Shown here: one piece after another, positions 44,189 to 53,366 of the stretch
Layout of the letters: every line of letters begins with the position of its first letter
Position numbering within the stretch: position 1 is the stretch's first letter
Assembly: GCF_050589845.1 (NCBI RefSeq)
Contig: NZ_JBNGPA010000026.1
Location: forward strand, 20,983 to 84,982
Source of the DNA: Carboxylicivirga agarovorans
GTDB taxonomy: Bacteria; Bacteroidota; Bacteroidia; Bacteroidales; Marinilabiliaceae
Length of the DNA: 64,000 nucleotides
Reading direction: 5' to 3'
Made by a program: the position numbers and the translations under genes
Notes under the pieces: generated by a model
The model's input: the letters and a program-made list of their open reading frames with translations, nothing else
Told to the model about the DNA's origin: nothing
The model's database searches: none

Positions 44189-44851
44189 TCAATTTAATAC
44201 TGAAGAATTTTTCAGGTAACTTTCTGTCGGATGGTAGATAAATAATAAACTTCCGTCTTTTATTTTATCAATAACAAAGTCATAGTCGGCAGCCGGAATA
44301 GCCGGACAGCCAAAACTTCTGCCCAGGCGGCCATACTTTTTAATAAAGGCCTCTTCGGCATAGTTAGCCTTATGCACTACAATGTGTCTTTTTCGGGCTT
44401 TATCGTTAATACCTTTTTCCAGTCCATCCAGTTTCAGCGACAGTCCATGTTTGCCATAATAGGTTTCACCTGTCTTAAAAAATCCAAGGCTACTTTGGTT
44501 ACTATGCACAATATTGGAAAATTTCTGAGCCTCCAGCATGCCCGTGTTTTTACCATGAGCCACATAGTTCTGGTAAATAACCTGACGTTTACTCATATCT
44601 ATCAGGTAAAAGCGTTTTTTGGTGGATGGCTGACTGAAATCGACGAGCGTGATAATATCCGATTTATGCAATAAAGAGTCTTTTAGTTTGACCCAACCCT
44701 GGTATGCAATATCAAATGCCTCAAAAGACATAGAGGTATTTCCAATTTCGTTATAAAGTTCTAACGGAATGTTGAGCTCTTTCGGTTCTACGTGATTCTT
44801 TTCGATCGGGTTGACCGAAGAAAATAAAAGGATAATTAATGTATAGATCAT
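44189..44851 (-). CDS. Murein L,D-transpeptidase catalytic domain protein (YkuD_2-like)
   Basis: The product has 220 residues. A short hydrophobic N terminus (MIYTLIILLFSSV) may be a signal or anchor. The catalytic part has QKFSNIVHSNQSSLGFFKTG, IVVHKANYAEE and LGRSFGCPAIPAADYD, with the active cysteine in SFGCP. This is the motif of the YkuD_2 type rather than the SHGC of classic enzymes. It probably acts on peptidoglycan or attaches envelope proteins. A well-formed promoter lies upstream (44910-44939), giving a 5' leader of about 50 bases. It is followed by the LdtD-like gene. Confidence 0.85.
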   Translation of the reverse strand: MIYTLIILLFSSVNPIEKNHVEPKELNIPLELYNEIGNTSMSFEAFDIAYQGWVKLKDSLLHKSDIITLVDFSQPSTKKRFYLIDMSKRQVIYQNYVAHGKNTGMLEAQKFSNIVHSNQSSLGFFKTGETYYGKHGLSLKLDGLEKGINDKARKRHIVVHKANYAEEAFIKKYGRLGRSFGCPAIPAADYDFVIDKIKDGSLLFIYHPTESYLKNSSVLN

Positions 44852-44909
44852 TCAAACAGCACTTAATTCAACAACTTCTAATCTAAACCTCTCAATAAAA
44901 TCAAAGCCG

Positions 44910-44939
44910 CAAAAATACAAGGTATTGTTTACCAAACAA
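44910..44939 (-). promoter_or_regulatory. Bacteroidota-type promoter for the L,D-transpeptidase pair
   Basis: Read on the minus strand: TTG (complement of 44937-44939), then exactly 19 bases, then TATTTTTG (44917-44910). This fits the Bacteroidota sigma-A consensus TTG-N19-TAnnTTTG. The expected start of transcription is near 44903, about 50 bases upstream of the ATG at 44851. Confidence 0.7.
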
Positions 44940-45130
44940 TATTAACGGCGGTTCTTTAATCTTTATTGATCTTTTTGGTATGAGTCCCTATTTGCTGATG
45001 AATACGGATAAAACGCAAAATGGTTATACTTTATGGGCATATTTATAGTGTGGAGTATTCTGTTTAAGCTTATTAAGCTGAATTCGACATCTAATTTCGA
45101 ACTCAGCTTATTGGGAGCTTAAGCTAAGAT

Positions 45131-45331
45131 CTATCTCAGGAATATGGTTGGTTCTTCACCCGCAACATTTCGTCTGACAGACAGTTGTTTTATGATCTCT
45201 TCTTTTTCTTCGTTGGTGAACTTTGACCAGTTGCCTGCTTCATCAATTGTACGGCGGCACCCAAAGCAAACACCTTTACTATCATATTGACAAACGCTTA
45301 TACATGGAGATGGAACTTCTTTCATAATCAT
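45131..45331 (-). CDS. DUF1289 family small zinc-ribbon-like protein
   Basis: The product has 66 residues. The pattern PSPCISVCQYDSKGVCFGCR followed by RTIDEAGNW is diagnostic of DUF1289, with four cysteines placed to bind a metal. A second in-frame ATG two codons later (45325, MKEVPSPC) is the more usual start. It is probably cytoplasmic. The function is unknown, although the family is widespread. It stands alone between the L,D-transpeptidase promoter region and the divergent flippase-like gene at 45476. Confidence 0.85.
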   Translation of the reverse strand: MIMKEVPSPCISVCQYDSKGVCFGCRRTIDEAGNWSKFTNEEKEEIIKQLSVRRNVAGEEPTIFLR

Positions 45332-45475
45332 AGTTTTTTAACACAAACATTAAGATGAGCGATATGTTTACCCATGGGATGAAAAACATTAAAAAAGCAT
45401 AAAATATTCAGTAATCCGGTATTTATCCTTGCTGGTATTTCATAGGATGGATGGTTTATCATAAATTTGTTGACT

Positions 45476-46546
45476 ATGGCCGATAATTCTGGTAAAATAC
45501 TTAAAAGTATACAGCCCTCACGTATTACTTTTCCAATTATCATTGGATTAGGCGTTACCGGGTATTTCCTATATAATGAATTTGATCCTGCAGTACTCGA
45601 TTACTTCACCTTTACATTGCAGTCCTTGTTCTGGTTTTTTATATCGTTTCTGATGATGGCCATACGTGATTTTGGGTATATCATTCGCATACGCTTATTA
45701 ACCAACAATATATTGACCTGGCGAAAAGCATTTAACACCATCATGCTGTGGGAGTTTACCTCGGCCATTACACCTTCGGCAATTGGAGGAACCAGTGTAG
45801 CCATCTTTTTTATTAATAAGGAGGGTGTCAAACTGGGGCGCAGTACTGCCGTAGTAATGGTCACATCATTTCTTGACGAATTATATTTCATACTAACATT
45901 CCCCCTTATTCTATTATTCATCGGGCGCACAGATATATTTGCCTTTGGTGATAGCATGATGGAGGGCATACCATGGTACAAAAACCAGTTTTTTATGTTT
46001 GCCCTCACTGGTTATTTTCTTAAGCTGGCCTATACCATTGTAATCAGTTACGGCTTGTTTATTAATCCGCGGGGATTGAAGTGGTTGTTATTGTGGGTTT
46101 TTAAATTACCTATTATTCGTCGCTGGCGACCGCAGGCCAATGAATCAGGTTCCGATCTGATCTCAACATCGGAGGAGTTTAAACGCTGGCCACTTGTTAA
46201 CTGGTTAAAAGCTTTTGCGGCTACTGCGCTTAGCTGGACTGCCCGATATTGGATAGTGAATACACTGATCCTGGCTTTCTTTGGTTTTCAGCTGCTGGGA
46301 TGGAATGATCATATACTGATTTTTGGGAAACAACTGGTGATGTGGATCATGATGCTGGTTAGCCCGACACCGGGAGGTAGCGGCTTTGCTGAATGGGTGT
46401 TTAAAGAGTTTCTAGCCAATATGATTCCTGTGGGAACAGGTATGGCTATGGCCTTTATGTGGCGACTGGTTAGTTACTACCCATATTTGGTAATTGGAGC
46501 TTTTGTAGTGCCCAAATGGATACGAAAACACTTCATTACTACATGA
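45476..46546 (+). CDS. Lysylphosphatidylglycerol synthase TM-region / YbhN-like membrane protein
   Basis: The product has 356 residues from the ATG at 45476 (MADNSGKILKSIQPSRITFP). The frame opens at TTG codons just before. About eight membrane segments are visible, with the family features ITPSAIGGTSVAIFFINKEG and VSPTPGGSGFAEWVF that mark the UPF0104/LPG_synthase_TM group. Such proteins move or modify lipids or lipid-linked sugars. The catalytic C-terminal domain of MprF is absent. TAAATTTG (45462-45469) just before the ATG would give a nearly leaderless transcript, but no -33 TTG is seen. It precedes the ModA-like gene by 89 bases. Confidence 0.85.
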   Translation: MADNSGKILKSIQPSRITFPIIIGLGVTGYFLYNEFDPAVLDYFTFTLQSLFWFFISFLMMAIRDFGYIIRIRLLTNNILTWRKAFNTIMLWEFTSAITPSAIGGTSVAIFFINKEGVKLGRSTAVVMVTSFLDELYFILTFPLILLFIGRTDIFAFGDSMMEGIPWYKNQFFMFALTGYFLKLAYTIVISYGLFINPRGLKWLLLWVFKLPIIRRWRPQANESGSDLISTSEEFKRWPLVNWLKAFAATALSWTARYWIVNTLILAFFGFQLLGWNDHILIFGKQLVMWIMMLVSPTPGGSGFAEWVFKEFLANMIPVGTGMAMAFMWRLVSYYPYLVIGAFVVPKWIRKHFITT

Positions 46547-46570
46547 TTTGATTTGATAAACTGGAGGTTT

Positions 46571-46611
46571 TTAGTGATAAATGGCTGTTTTCGATTTATG
46601 CTTATCACTAA
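46571..46611. promoter_or_regulatory. Perfect 10-bp inverted repeat before the ModA-like gene
   Basis: TTAGTGATAA (46571-46580) is the exact inverse of TTATCACTAA (46602-46611), with a 21-base loop. It lies 25 bases before the ATG at 46636 and is not followed by a T-run, so it may be an operator or an mRNA hairpin rather than a terminator. Confidence 0.45.
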
Positions 46612-46635
46612 CTTGCTAGTCGAAAATGAAATACT

Positions 46636-47457
46636 ATGCCTCAGTTTAACTATATTTTCTCTCTCACTATTACTATACTTTTATTTATAGGAGGATGTAA
46701 GGAGCGTCGGTCCAATAAAGTAAAGCAAGTACCGGAGCCGCGTAAAGAGCTTGTTATCTATTGCGAAAACACCATGCTCAATATGGTAGTGGATCTTAAG
46801 TACAACTTTGAGCAGCTCTACAACTGTAATGTCACCATACAAAACGATTGTTCGAAAAATTTGATGGGTATTATTAATTACTCAGCTAAAGGTGATATTT
46901 ACATTCCTTCATCATCTCATAGTTTTAATACTTTTCAGAATAACACAGGGTATCAGCTCACTGATTCACTGTTTTTGGGTTATAATCACCTGGTATATAT
47001 GGTGAAAAAAGGTAACCCTAAGAGCTTTAGCGGAAATACAGCCCCCCTGAAGCGCAGAGGCAAGTATGCCGTAATCATTGCCAATCCGGAAACCAGTTCA
47101 CTTGGTTATGAGACCAAACAGTTCTTGCAAAAGCAACGTGCTTATGATGAGGTGCTTGAGAGTGTTGTTTCTTTAACGTCTGATTCCAAGGGGCTTGTAA
47201 AGGGGTTGAAAGGCGACCAGGCCGATGTGGCCATTAACTGGAAAAGCAACATTAATGTAAATGGTAATGCTCAACACATTGAAGTTATCTATCCGCAGTC
47301 ACCCTACAACAACGCCATACCTATGTATGCAGCCGTTATGTCCTGCAGTTCAGAGCCTACTCTGGCCAAAGCCTTTCTCCAACTGGCTTCTGAAGAGCTA
47401 AGTGAAGCAGCCTTAGCACGGTATGGTTTTTCGAAAAGACCGTCCATTATTTTTTAA
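46636..47457 (+). CDS. ModA-like extracellular substrate-binding lipoprotein
   Basis: The product has 273 residues. The lipobox LFIGGC ends the signal (residues about 1-21). The rest is a periplasmic-binding fold of the molybdate/ModA type: KELVIYCENTMLNMVVDLKY at the N terminus, KGDIYIPSSSHSF for the anion-loop area, then YAVIIANPETSSLGYETKQF. No ABC permease or ATPase gene is next to it. The gene is followed 39 bases later by a hybrid histidine kinase with an extracellular domain, so it may bind a ligand and signal to the kinase. The ligand (an oxyanion or other small molecule) is a guess. Confidence 0.8.
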   Translation: MPQFNYIFSLTITILLFIGGCKERRSNKVKQVPEPRKELVIYCENTMLNMVVDLKYNFEQLYNCNVTIQNDCSKNLMGIINYSAKGDIYIPSSSHSFNTFQNNTGYQLTDSLFLGYNHLVYMVKKGNPKSFSGNTAPLKRRGKYAVIIANPETSSLGYETKQFLQKQRAYDEVLESVVSLTSDSKGLVKGLKGDQADVAINWKSNINVNGNAQHIEVIYPQSPYNNAIPMYAAVMSCSSEPTLAKAFLQLASEELSEAALARYGFSKRPSIIF

Positions 47458-47496
47458 ATTAATGGTAAAATTCTATTTTTAGGAAAATCTATTTCT

Positions 47497-50400
47497 GTGA
47501 GCAAGCGTAATAAAAATCTGAAATTATCCTATTTTAAGGAGCCGATTATAAATAAGTTATATTTATTGTTGGCCATCTTTCTTTTGACCATTGCCACAAT
47601 TCTGACGATCGAAAATTACTTTGATCGCTCATACAGCTCAAAGTACCGCTATTCAATTGAGAACCAGGAGAAGCTGCTTCAGCTGGAAAGTTTACTTAAT
47701 CAGAACTTATTGAAATTAAACCTGGCCTTTAAATCTTATTCATCGATCAACCTTACAAAGGCTCTGGAAAATAACGATACAGAAATTGCACAGCTGACAC
47801 AAAAGAGTAAGGATATATTAAATGTGATTGATCAGGGAGGAATCATTGAAGATGTGCGACCTGTAAAGGATTACTCAAAAGATTCGATTACGATCCGGAT
47901 TAATTACGAGGAAGATTTGTTCACGGGATCAATAGAAGAGGTAAGTACCTTGATTCCGCTTATTGATGATCTGTACAATCAATCTACCCGTATATCCGAT
48001 CAGGTATTAAAAAATATCACGGTTCACAAAGGTGAAAATGAGAATTTGAAAAGTAACGTTGAGCAATTGATTAAAGGAGCTGATCCTGAATTTGACAGGA
48101 TGCTTGAGATTGAAAATACAATTGCTTATGAAATTAATAAGCGATTAGTAAGCCTCAATAATAAAGCCATTAATGTATTGAGTCGTTATAATAAGTTGAA
48201 ATATTCATCACTTATATTCTTCACACTTTTTGTTCTCCTCCTGTCGTACTTCCTTTTTTCGCAAATAAGAAGTGTCATACTTTATCGTAAAAAGGCAGAG
48301 GATAATAATAAAAAGTTGATTCAGGCTGTTGAGCAAAGTCCCATTTCAATTATGATTACAGATACTCAGGGCAATGTTGAGTATGTTAATAAAGGCTTTA
48401 AATCACTTGAAAGTTATTCGAAAAGTGAACTTGAAAGTGGAGATACCAACTTTTTTAAGCTTCAGAACGAAAAGAACGAACTGGCTGATTTGCTTTGGCA
48501 AACGATTCAGGAAGGTAAAGTGTGGCAGGGTGAAATATCCAGTACCAAGGAAGATGGTAGTATATACTGGGAAAAAGTGTTGATATCACCAGTACTTAGT
48601 AAGGATAAAACCATTTCAAACTATGTGGCTATCAAGGAAGATACCACGGAGAAAAAGTTATTGACCGAATCGTTGAAAGAATCCAATAAGGCATTATCAA
48701 CTATTACCGATAACCTGCCGGTAGGTGTAATGATTGTTGATAAAGACCGTCAGATTATTCAGGTCAATAAAACTGCTTCAAAAATCATGGGTTTTGCTAA
48801 TAGTGATGAAGCCATGGTTCACTTGACCAACAGTTCATATGAAGAACTGTTTTTCACCAATAAAAAAGAAGAGTATAAAGACGAACAGACTGGTATCAAT
48901 GTAGCCGCACTTGAAGAGCGTCTGGAGATAAAAGAGAATAATGTTTCGCGCGAAATTCTAAAGAATATCATTCCAATTTCATTGGAGCAGAAAGATGTTT
49001 TCCTCGAAGCCTTTATGGATATCAGTGCTCAAAAGGAAATTCAGAAAAAAGAAGCCGAATCCAATAAAGCGAAGTCGGAATTCCTGGCCAATATGAGTCA
49101 CGAGATCAGAACGCCGATGAATGGAATTATTGGTGCCACCGAGTTATTGGCGAAGACACGAATGACGAAAGAGCAGAAGAACGTGGTGTCCATTATTGGT
49201 CGTTCATGTGACAACCTATTGAATATCATCAATGATATCCTTGACTTCTCGAAGATTGAAGCGGGTAAGATGAAAATCGAATCCTATGCTTTTAACCTGC
49301 GTTCAACGGTTGATTACCTGATGGATCAGATGTCTTTCCGTTCCCTTGAAAAAGGCATTGAAATACTCAGTGATGTTGAAGATACAATACCTCCGGTACT
49401 TATTGGTGATGAAAGCCGCCTGATTCAGGTGCTTGTTAATTTAATGGGGAATGCGGTTAAGTTTACTGCTGAAGGTGAAGTGGTGCTCAAGGTTGAGATC
49501 GAGCAACAAAAAGGAACTAACCTGATGTTGCACTTCTCAGTTGAGGATTCCGGAATTGGTATTCCTAAGAATAAGCTTGAGAAAATATTTGAGTCATTTA
49601 CCCAGGCCGACGGATCAACCACCCGCAAATTTGGAGGAACAGGTTTAGGTACCAGTATCTCAAAAATGCTGGTAGAGCTTATGGGAGGTAAGATTTGGGT
49701 TGAAAGTCCAAATCCAAACTTTATGTGGTCTAAAGATAACCCGGGTTCAGTATTCCATTTTACACTGCCTTTTGTAATCGATAAGAATCATAAGACTCTT
49801 GAGCTTAATACAGAGCAGTTTGCACATGTTAATACGTTGATCGTTGATAATCATAAAACGAACCTGCTGTTGTTGAAGAAAACCCTGAACAACTGGCAGA
49901 TCAAATCAGAGACAGTTAATGATGAGAAATCAGCTCTGAATATGCTGGATAACGATTCCAGGTTTAACCTGATGATAATTGACAGTCATGTATTCAGTAA
50001 GGCTGATGATAACTTTTTGAGGACTGTTAAACGCAAACAAAAGGACATCAAAATTATCCTGTTCTCATCTGAAAACAGGTGGAAAAATCCTGCCGACTTT
50101 AAGGGTGTTAACACTGTTCTTCAAAAGCCTGTAAAGCACACTGAACTGTTTAGTTCAATTGAGAAACTGCTGGTTGAGGGTAAAGGAGAGGTAAGTAGTG
50201 CCGAGGCGCAGGTAGCCGAGTTAAAAGAGCGCATTAAAGACAAGCAGATACTATTGGTGGAAGATAATATTATCAATCAGAAGATCGCAGAAAAAATGCT
50301 GTCACGACTCGGTCTGCAAACGAATATTGCCAATAATGGTCAGGAGGCCGTTGACATATTAACGGGCGAAGACAAAACCAATATTGATCTTGTTTTTATG

Positions 50401-50601
50401 GATGTTCAAATGCCGGTGCTTAATGGGCTTGATGCAACACGTAAGTTACGTGAGCAACAGGTGGAGTTACCAATTATAGCCATGACTGCCAACGCGCTTA
50501 AAGGAGACCGGGAAGTTTGTATAGACGCTGGTATGAATGACTACATTGGAAAGCCCGTTAAAATGGATGACCTTGAGAATATAATTGACAGATGGTTATA
50601 A
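47497..50601 (+). CDS. Hybrid sensor histidine kinase with two PAS and two receiver domains
   Basis: The product has 1,034 residues and starts at GTG 47497, preceded by AGGAAAA. The order is membrane helix at about 19-39, periplasmic helical domain to about 230, second helix about 234-256, PAS at about 270-385 and about 395-515, HisKA with the phosphorylated histidine in NMSHEIRTPMNG (about 535), and HATPase (NLMGNAVKFT about 650, DSGIGIP, GGTGLGTSISKML). The first receiver (about 775-890) has IIDSHV (Asp829) and LQKPVK but is otherwise divergent. The second (about 915-1034) is standard, with LVFMDVQMP (Asp969). No output regulator is encoded alongside. It is co-directional with the ModA-like lipoprotein and overlaps the convergent carbamoyltransferase gene by 6 bases. 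Confidence 0.92.
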   Translation: MSKRNKNLKLSYFKEPIINKLYLLLAIFLLTIATILTIENYFDRSYSSKYRYSIENQEKLLQLESLLNQNLLKLNLAFKSYSSINLTKALENNDTEIAQLTQKSKDILNVIDQGGIIEDVRPVKDYSKDSITIRINYEEDLFTGSIEEVSTLIPLIDDLYNQSTRISDQVLKNITVHKGENENLKSNVEQLIKGADPEFDRMLEIENTIAYEINKRLVSLNNKAINVLSRYNKLKYSSLIFFTLFVLLLSYFLFSQIRSVILYRKKAEDNNKKLIQAVEQSPISIMITDTQGNVEYVNKGFKSLESYSKSELESGDTNFFKLQNEKNELADLLWQTIQEGKVWQGEISSTKEDGSIYWEKVLISPVLSKDKTISNYVAIKEDTTEKKLLTESLKESNKALSTITDNLPVGVMIVDKDRQIIQVNKTASKIMGFANSDEAMVHLTNSSYEELFFTNKKEEYKDEQTGINVAALEERLEIKENNVSREILKNIIPISLEQKDVFLEAFMDISAQKEIQKKEAESNKAKSEFLANMSHEIRTPMNGIIGATELLAKTRMTKEQKNVVSIIGRSCDNLLNIINDILDFSKIEAGKMKIESYAFNLRSTVDYLMDQMSFRSLEKGIEILSDVEDTIPPVLIGDESRLIQVLVNLMGNAVKFTAEGEVVLKVEIEQQKGTNLMLHFSVEDSGIGIPKNKLEKIFESFTQADGSTTRKFGGTGLGTSISKMLVELMGGKIWVESPNPNFMWSKDNPGSVFHFTLPFVIDKNHKTLELNTEQFAHVNTLIVDNHKTNLLLLKKTLNNWQIKSETVNDEKSALNMLDNDSRFNLMIIDSHVFSKADDNFLRTVKRKQKDIKIILFSSENRWKNPADFKGVNTVLQKPVKHTELFSSIEKLLVEGKGEVSSAEAQVAELKERIKDKQILLVEDNIINQKIAEKMLSRLGLQTNIANNGQEAVDILTGEDKTNIDLVFMDVQMPVLNGLDATRKLREQQVELPIIAMTANALKGDREVCIDAGMNDYIGKPVKMDDLENIIDRWL

Positions 50602-52245
50602 GGACTGAAATTTTCCATTAAGTACAACTGCATCCAACTTCATGTTTTTAGCCGATTTAACAGCTCCGGCTTCATTATGGACTATTGGCTCTCCACGCAC
50701 ATTAAAAGACGTGTTGATAAGCGCTTTAATACCGTATTTCTTATCCAGATGAGATAGTAAGGCATAAACATAAGGATTGTCATCATGCTCAACTGTCTGT
50801 ATGCGTGATGTGCCATCGACGTGCACCACACCTTCAATTTCTTTTTGCTTGTCATCAGCCACAAGAAAGTCAAGCAGCATATATTTTGCCAGGTGATGAA
50901 TGGATTCTCGACCAGTGAAATAACGGGCGTTTTTACTCAGCATGATCGGTGCTACAGGTCGGTACCATTCACGTTTTTTATGGGTCATACTCACTTTATC
51001 AGCCAGCTCTTTTGAGTTGGCCAATGCAACGATGGAACGATTACCCAATGCCCGGGGACCAATTTCGCCATTATTGTTGCAGATAGCTACAACCTTGTTT
51101 TGCATTAAAGCCCTCGCACAGGTATCAATTTCATCATCTGAAAAAGCACATTCAGTATTATCTGATCGCCAGTTGTTCAGGTATGGTGAGTGGGGCTTGA
51201 TTTGTTTGTGTTTCTGCCATTCAAAAAAGGCTGCCGCCCCTAATGATAAGCCGCTATCTTCGGTACAGGGCGGGATAAACACATCTTTAAACAGACCTGT
51301 GTCGACCAGTTGTGTATTGGCGACTATATTAAGCGCCGAACCTCCCGAATAGTACAAGTAATCAGCTTTGCTTTGGCCTTTTATTTGCTCAAGCTTAGCA
51401 ATCAGTTCACGTTGAAAGATGCCCTGCATCGTGGCTACGATATCCTGTAAAAACGGGTCTTCCTGGTTAAGGTGCTGTATGCTCTTGTTAAAGTCAGATT
51501 TCGCAGCGGCAAAAAAGTCTTTTTTACTTCCCCATGCATCTGAAAAGTAATTGTTGGTCACCAGCCACTTTTCAATATCCTCACTGTAGCTGCCATATGC
51601 GGCCAGTCCCATCATTTTACCGGGTACGCTGTTTTGTTCCTTGAATTTAGCGCCAATAATTCCAAAAACGAGGGCATTGGCGTTAAACAAGCCCGACAGG
51701 TATTTGAAGTCCCAGTGGTACTCAATGGATTTTAATTCGTCATTGTTATAATGAAAAGCCGAAAAGTTACTCAGGCTGCCTCCTCCGTCGAAATGAACAA
51801 GTAAACTGTTGTTATTATAGGCACCATAGAATGGCAGGCAGGCACCAACGTGGGCCAGCTCATGGTTAATGGCATAGGCTTCTTTTTCGCGATCAAGCCA
51901 CCAACATCTGCCTTTTTCAGGAAATACAGATAATGAATCATTTAGAGGAGCCTCAAACCTGAAACGTCCACACGATGACAGAAAGGTTCTGCCAACAACA
52001 TTGTCAACAAATACCAGGTCGTAATCCGTATTTTTTAAAAGCCCTTCTTGTTTTAACAGATCATATATCTGTTCATGCAATGAATTATCATGTTTTTTCC
52101 TGCTAAGGCGTTCCAGCGTCAGGTGTTTGATCACCTGGCCTTTATCCATCAGTGTTAAAGCATGATCATGGACATAAAACGGAGTTTTACTATTAATACG
52201 GTCCTGAATACCGTAAATAGCTAATGTGGGCTTTGATGTATGCAT
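50596..52245 (-). CDS. Carbamoyltransferase (NodU/CmcH family)
   Basis: The product has 549 residues. The N-terminal half is the Kae1/YrdC-like fold (INHELAHVGACLPFYGAY, LVHFDGGGSLSNFSAF, YYSGGSALNIVANTQL). The C-terminal half holds PCTEDSGLSLGAAAF, GEIGPRALGNRSIVA and NTSFNVRGEPIVH. These are the hallmarks of O-carbamoyltransferases that carbamoylate sugars or small molecules using carbamoyl phosphate. The acceptor is unknown. It is the last gene of a minus-strand set (DUF2723, deacetylase, purD, DUF6427, carbamoyltransferase) and starts 6 bases after the DUF6427 stop. A role in surface glycan decoration is inferred from that company. Confidence 0.9.
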   Translation of the reverse strand: MHTSKPTLAIYGIQDRINSKTPFYVHDHALTLMDKGQVIKHLTLERLSRKKHDNSLHEQIYDLLKQEGLLKNTDYDLVFVDNVVGRTFLSSCGRFRFEAPLNDSLSVFPEKGRCWWLDREKEAYAINHELAHVGACLPFYGAYNNNSLLVHFDGGGSLSNFSAFHYNNDELKSIEYHWDFKYLSGLFNANALVFGIIGAKFKEQNSVPGKMMGLAAYGSYSEDIEKWLVTNNYFSDAWGSKKDFFAAAKSDFNKSIQHLNQEDPFLQDIVATMQGIFQRELIAKLEQIKGQSKADYLYYSGGSALNIVANTQLVDTGLFKDVFIPPCTEDSGLSLGAAAFFEWQKHKQIKPHSPYLNNWRSDNTECAFSDDEIDTCARALMQNKVVAICNNNGEIGPRALGNRSIVALANSKELADKVSMTHKKREWYRPVAPIMLSKNARYFTGRESIHHLAKYMLLDFLVADDKQKEIEGVVHVDGTSRIQTVEHDDNPYVYALLSHLDKKYGIKALINTSFNVRGEPIVHNEAGAVKSAKNMKLDAVVLNGKFQSL

Positions 52246-52251
52246 TATTAC

Positions 52252-53232
52252 TTAAATAAGAAACTGGGCAGCAATCGTTATAACCATTAGAAGCGTTATA
52301 AAAAGCTCCTGGATAAAACGGCGTCTGATAAGCGATAAAAAACGGGCAGTTACAATAGATGTTCCAATGGCCCAAATAGGCATTACCTCCAGTGAATAAT
52401 AAGGAGTAATGGCTGCCACAACACTAAAAATGATCAACCAGATAAAAATACGATAGTGCTTACGTGTAATTATTTTTATGGCCGGTAAGATCCTGACCAC
52501 AGCTAATATGGATATAAACACCAGGAAGATGATGATGCCATTGTAAATTTGAGAATAAATCGTATGCTCAAAAAAGGCTATTGTCGACACAAAATTTTCA
52601 AATATAACATCAACAAAAGAGGCAGACTGGTCGAACCAAAAATAGTATGTGAATGAAAACAAATAGGGCAGAAGCAGTCCCAAAACAGATGCAACGAATG
52701 AACGGATGTTCATCAGGCGCAGGATAAACATGATCATCCATAGCAGGATAACAAAGTAAATACCTTTGGCATAAAACAGGCTTCCTATGGAGAGCCAAAA
52801 GGAGGCTTCAAAGCACCAGGTCATCGGTTTACGCTGTCCAGAGGCAGAAAACAAACGCTCAATCCCCAGCATTAGCAATGGTGTGAAGAACCACACAGGA
52901 TGAAGTTTTTGAGCCATCAGGTAACTACTGACAAGCAACATGTATATGAAGCCCGGTAAATTTGTTTGGCCACTAAACAGGTTGTAGCGGTTAACGATGC
53001 GGTTAACACTAAACATCATGATTAGTGCAATAAGCATACTGATTACTGATGCCAGCAGGTGGTTGCTTTTAAGAACGTTGATTACAAGATCCCACAAGGG
53101 CATAGGATTGTGATCATATGGGAAACTTGGTGAAACATCAAACAGAAGCGTATTGGTCCAAAAGCCAATCAGCAACAATGGCAGCAGGGCCAGGGCAACA
53201 ATATCATTTCTATTGAATACTCTAAAAAGCAT
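52252..53232 (-). CDS. DUF6427 family membrane protein
   Basis: The product has 326 residues and about eight to ten membrane segments spread along the whole length (for example IVALALLPLLLIGFWTNTLL near the start and ELFITLLMVITIAAQFLI at the end). Conserved short motifs are MLFRVFNRNDI at the N terminus and PGFIYMLLVSSY in the middle. It matches the Bacteroidota-specific DUF6427 family, whose function is unknown. It lies next to the carbamoyltransferase gene (6-base gap), 134 bases after purD, with an inverted repeat in that gap. Confidence 0.75.
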   Translation of the reverse strand: MLFRVFNRNDIVALALLPLLLIGFWTNTLLFDVSPSFPYDHNPMPLWDLVINVLKSNHLLASVISMLIALIMMFSVNRIVNRYNLFSGQTNLPGFIYMLLVSSYLMAQKLHPVWFFTPLLMLGIERLFSASGQRKPMTWCFEASFWLSIGSLFYAKGIYFVILLWMIMFILRLMNIRSFVASVLGLLLPYLFSFTYYFWFDQSASFVDVIFENFVSTIAFFEHTIYSQIYNGIIIFLVFISILAVVRILPAIKIITRKHYRIFIWLIIFSVVAAITPYYSLEVMPIWAIGTSIVTARFLSLIRRRFIQELFITLLMVITIAAQFLI

Positions 53233-53254
53233 AATCTGCAGTTTAATATTTTGT

Positions 53255-53335
53255 CACCCGCAGATGACGCTTATAAACGCATATAAGTTGTTGATTAACT
53301 GTAATATTGGCGAATATCTGCGTTGTCTGCGGGTG
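53255..53335. repeat. Intergenic inverted repeat between purD and the DUF6427 gene
   Basis: CACCCGCAGA (53255-53264) and TCTGCGGGTG (53326-53335) pair perfectly over 10 bp, with further partial pairing inside (ACGC with GCGT). It is transcribed within the minus-strand set and may slow transcription or protect RNA. It resembles common intergenic repeats of the CGCAGAT type. Confidence 0.6.
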
Positions 53336-53366
53336 AGAGAATTCCATTCCACTGATGGAATCAATA

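Noticed and set aside
45328..45543. 71-codon minus-strand ORF before the DUF1289 gene
   Set aside because: It overlaps the start of the flippase-like gene in antisense and has no recognisable feature.
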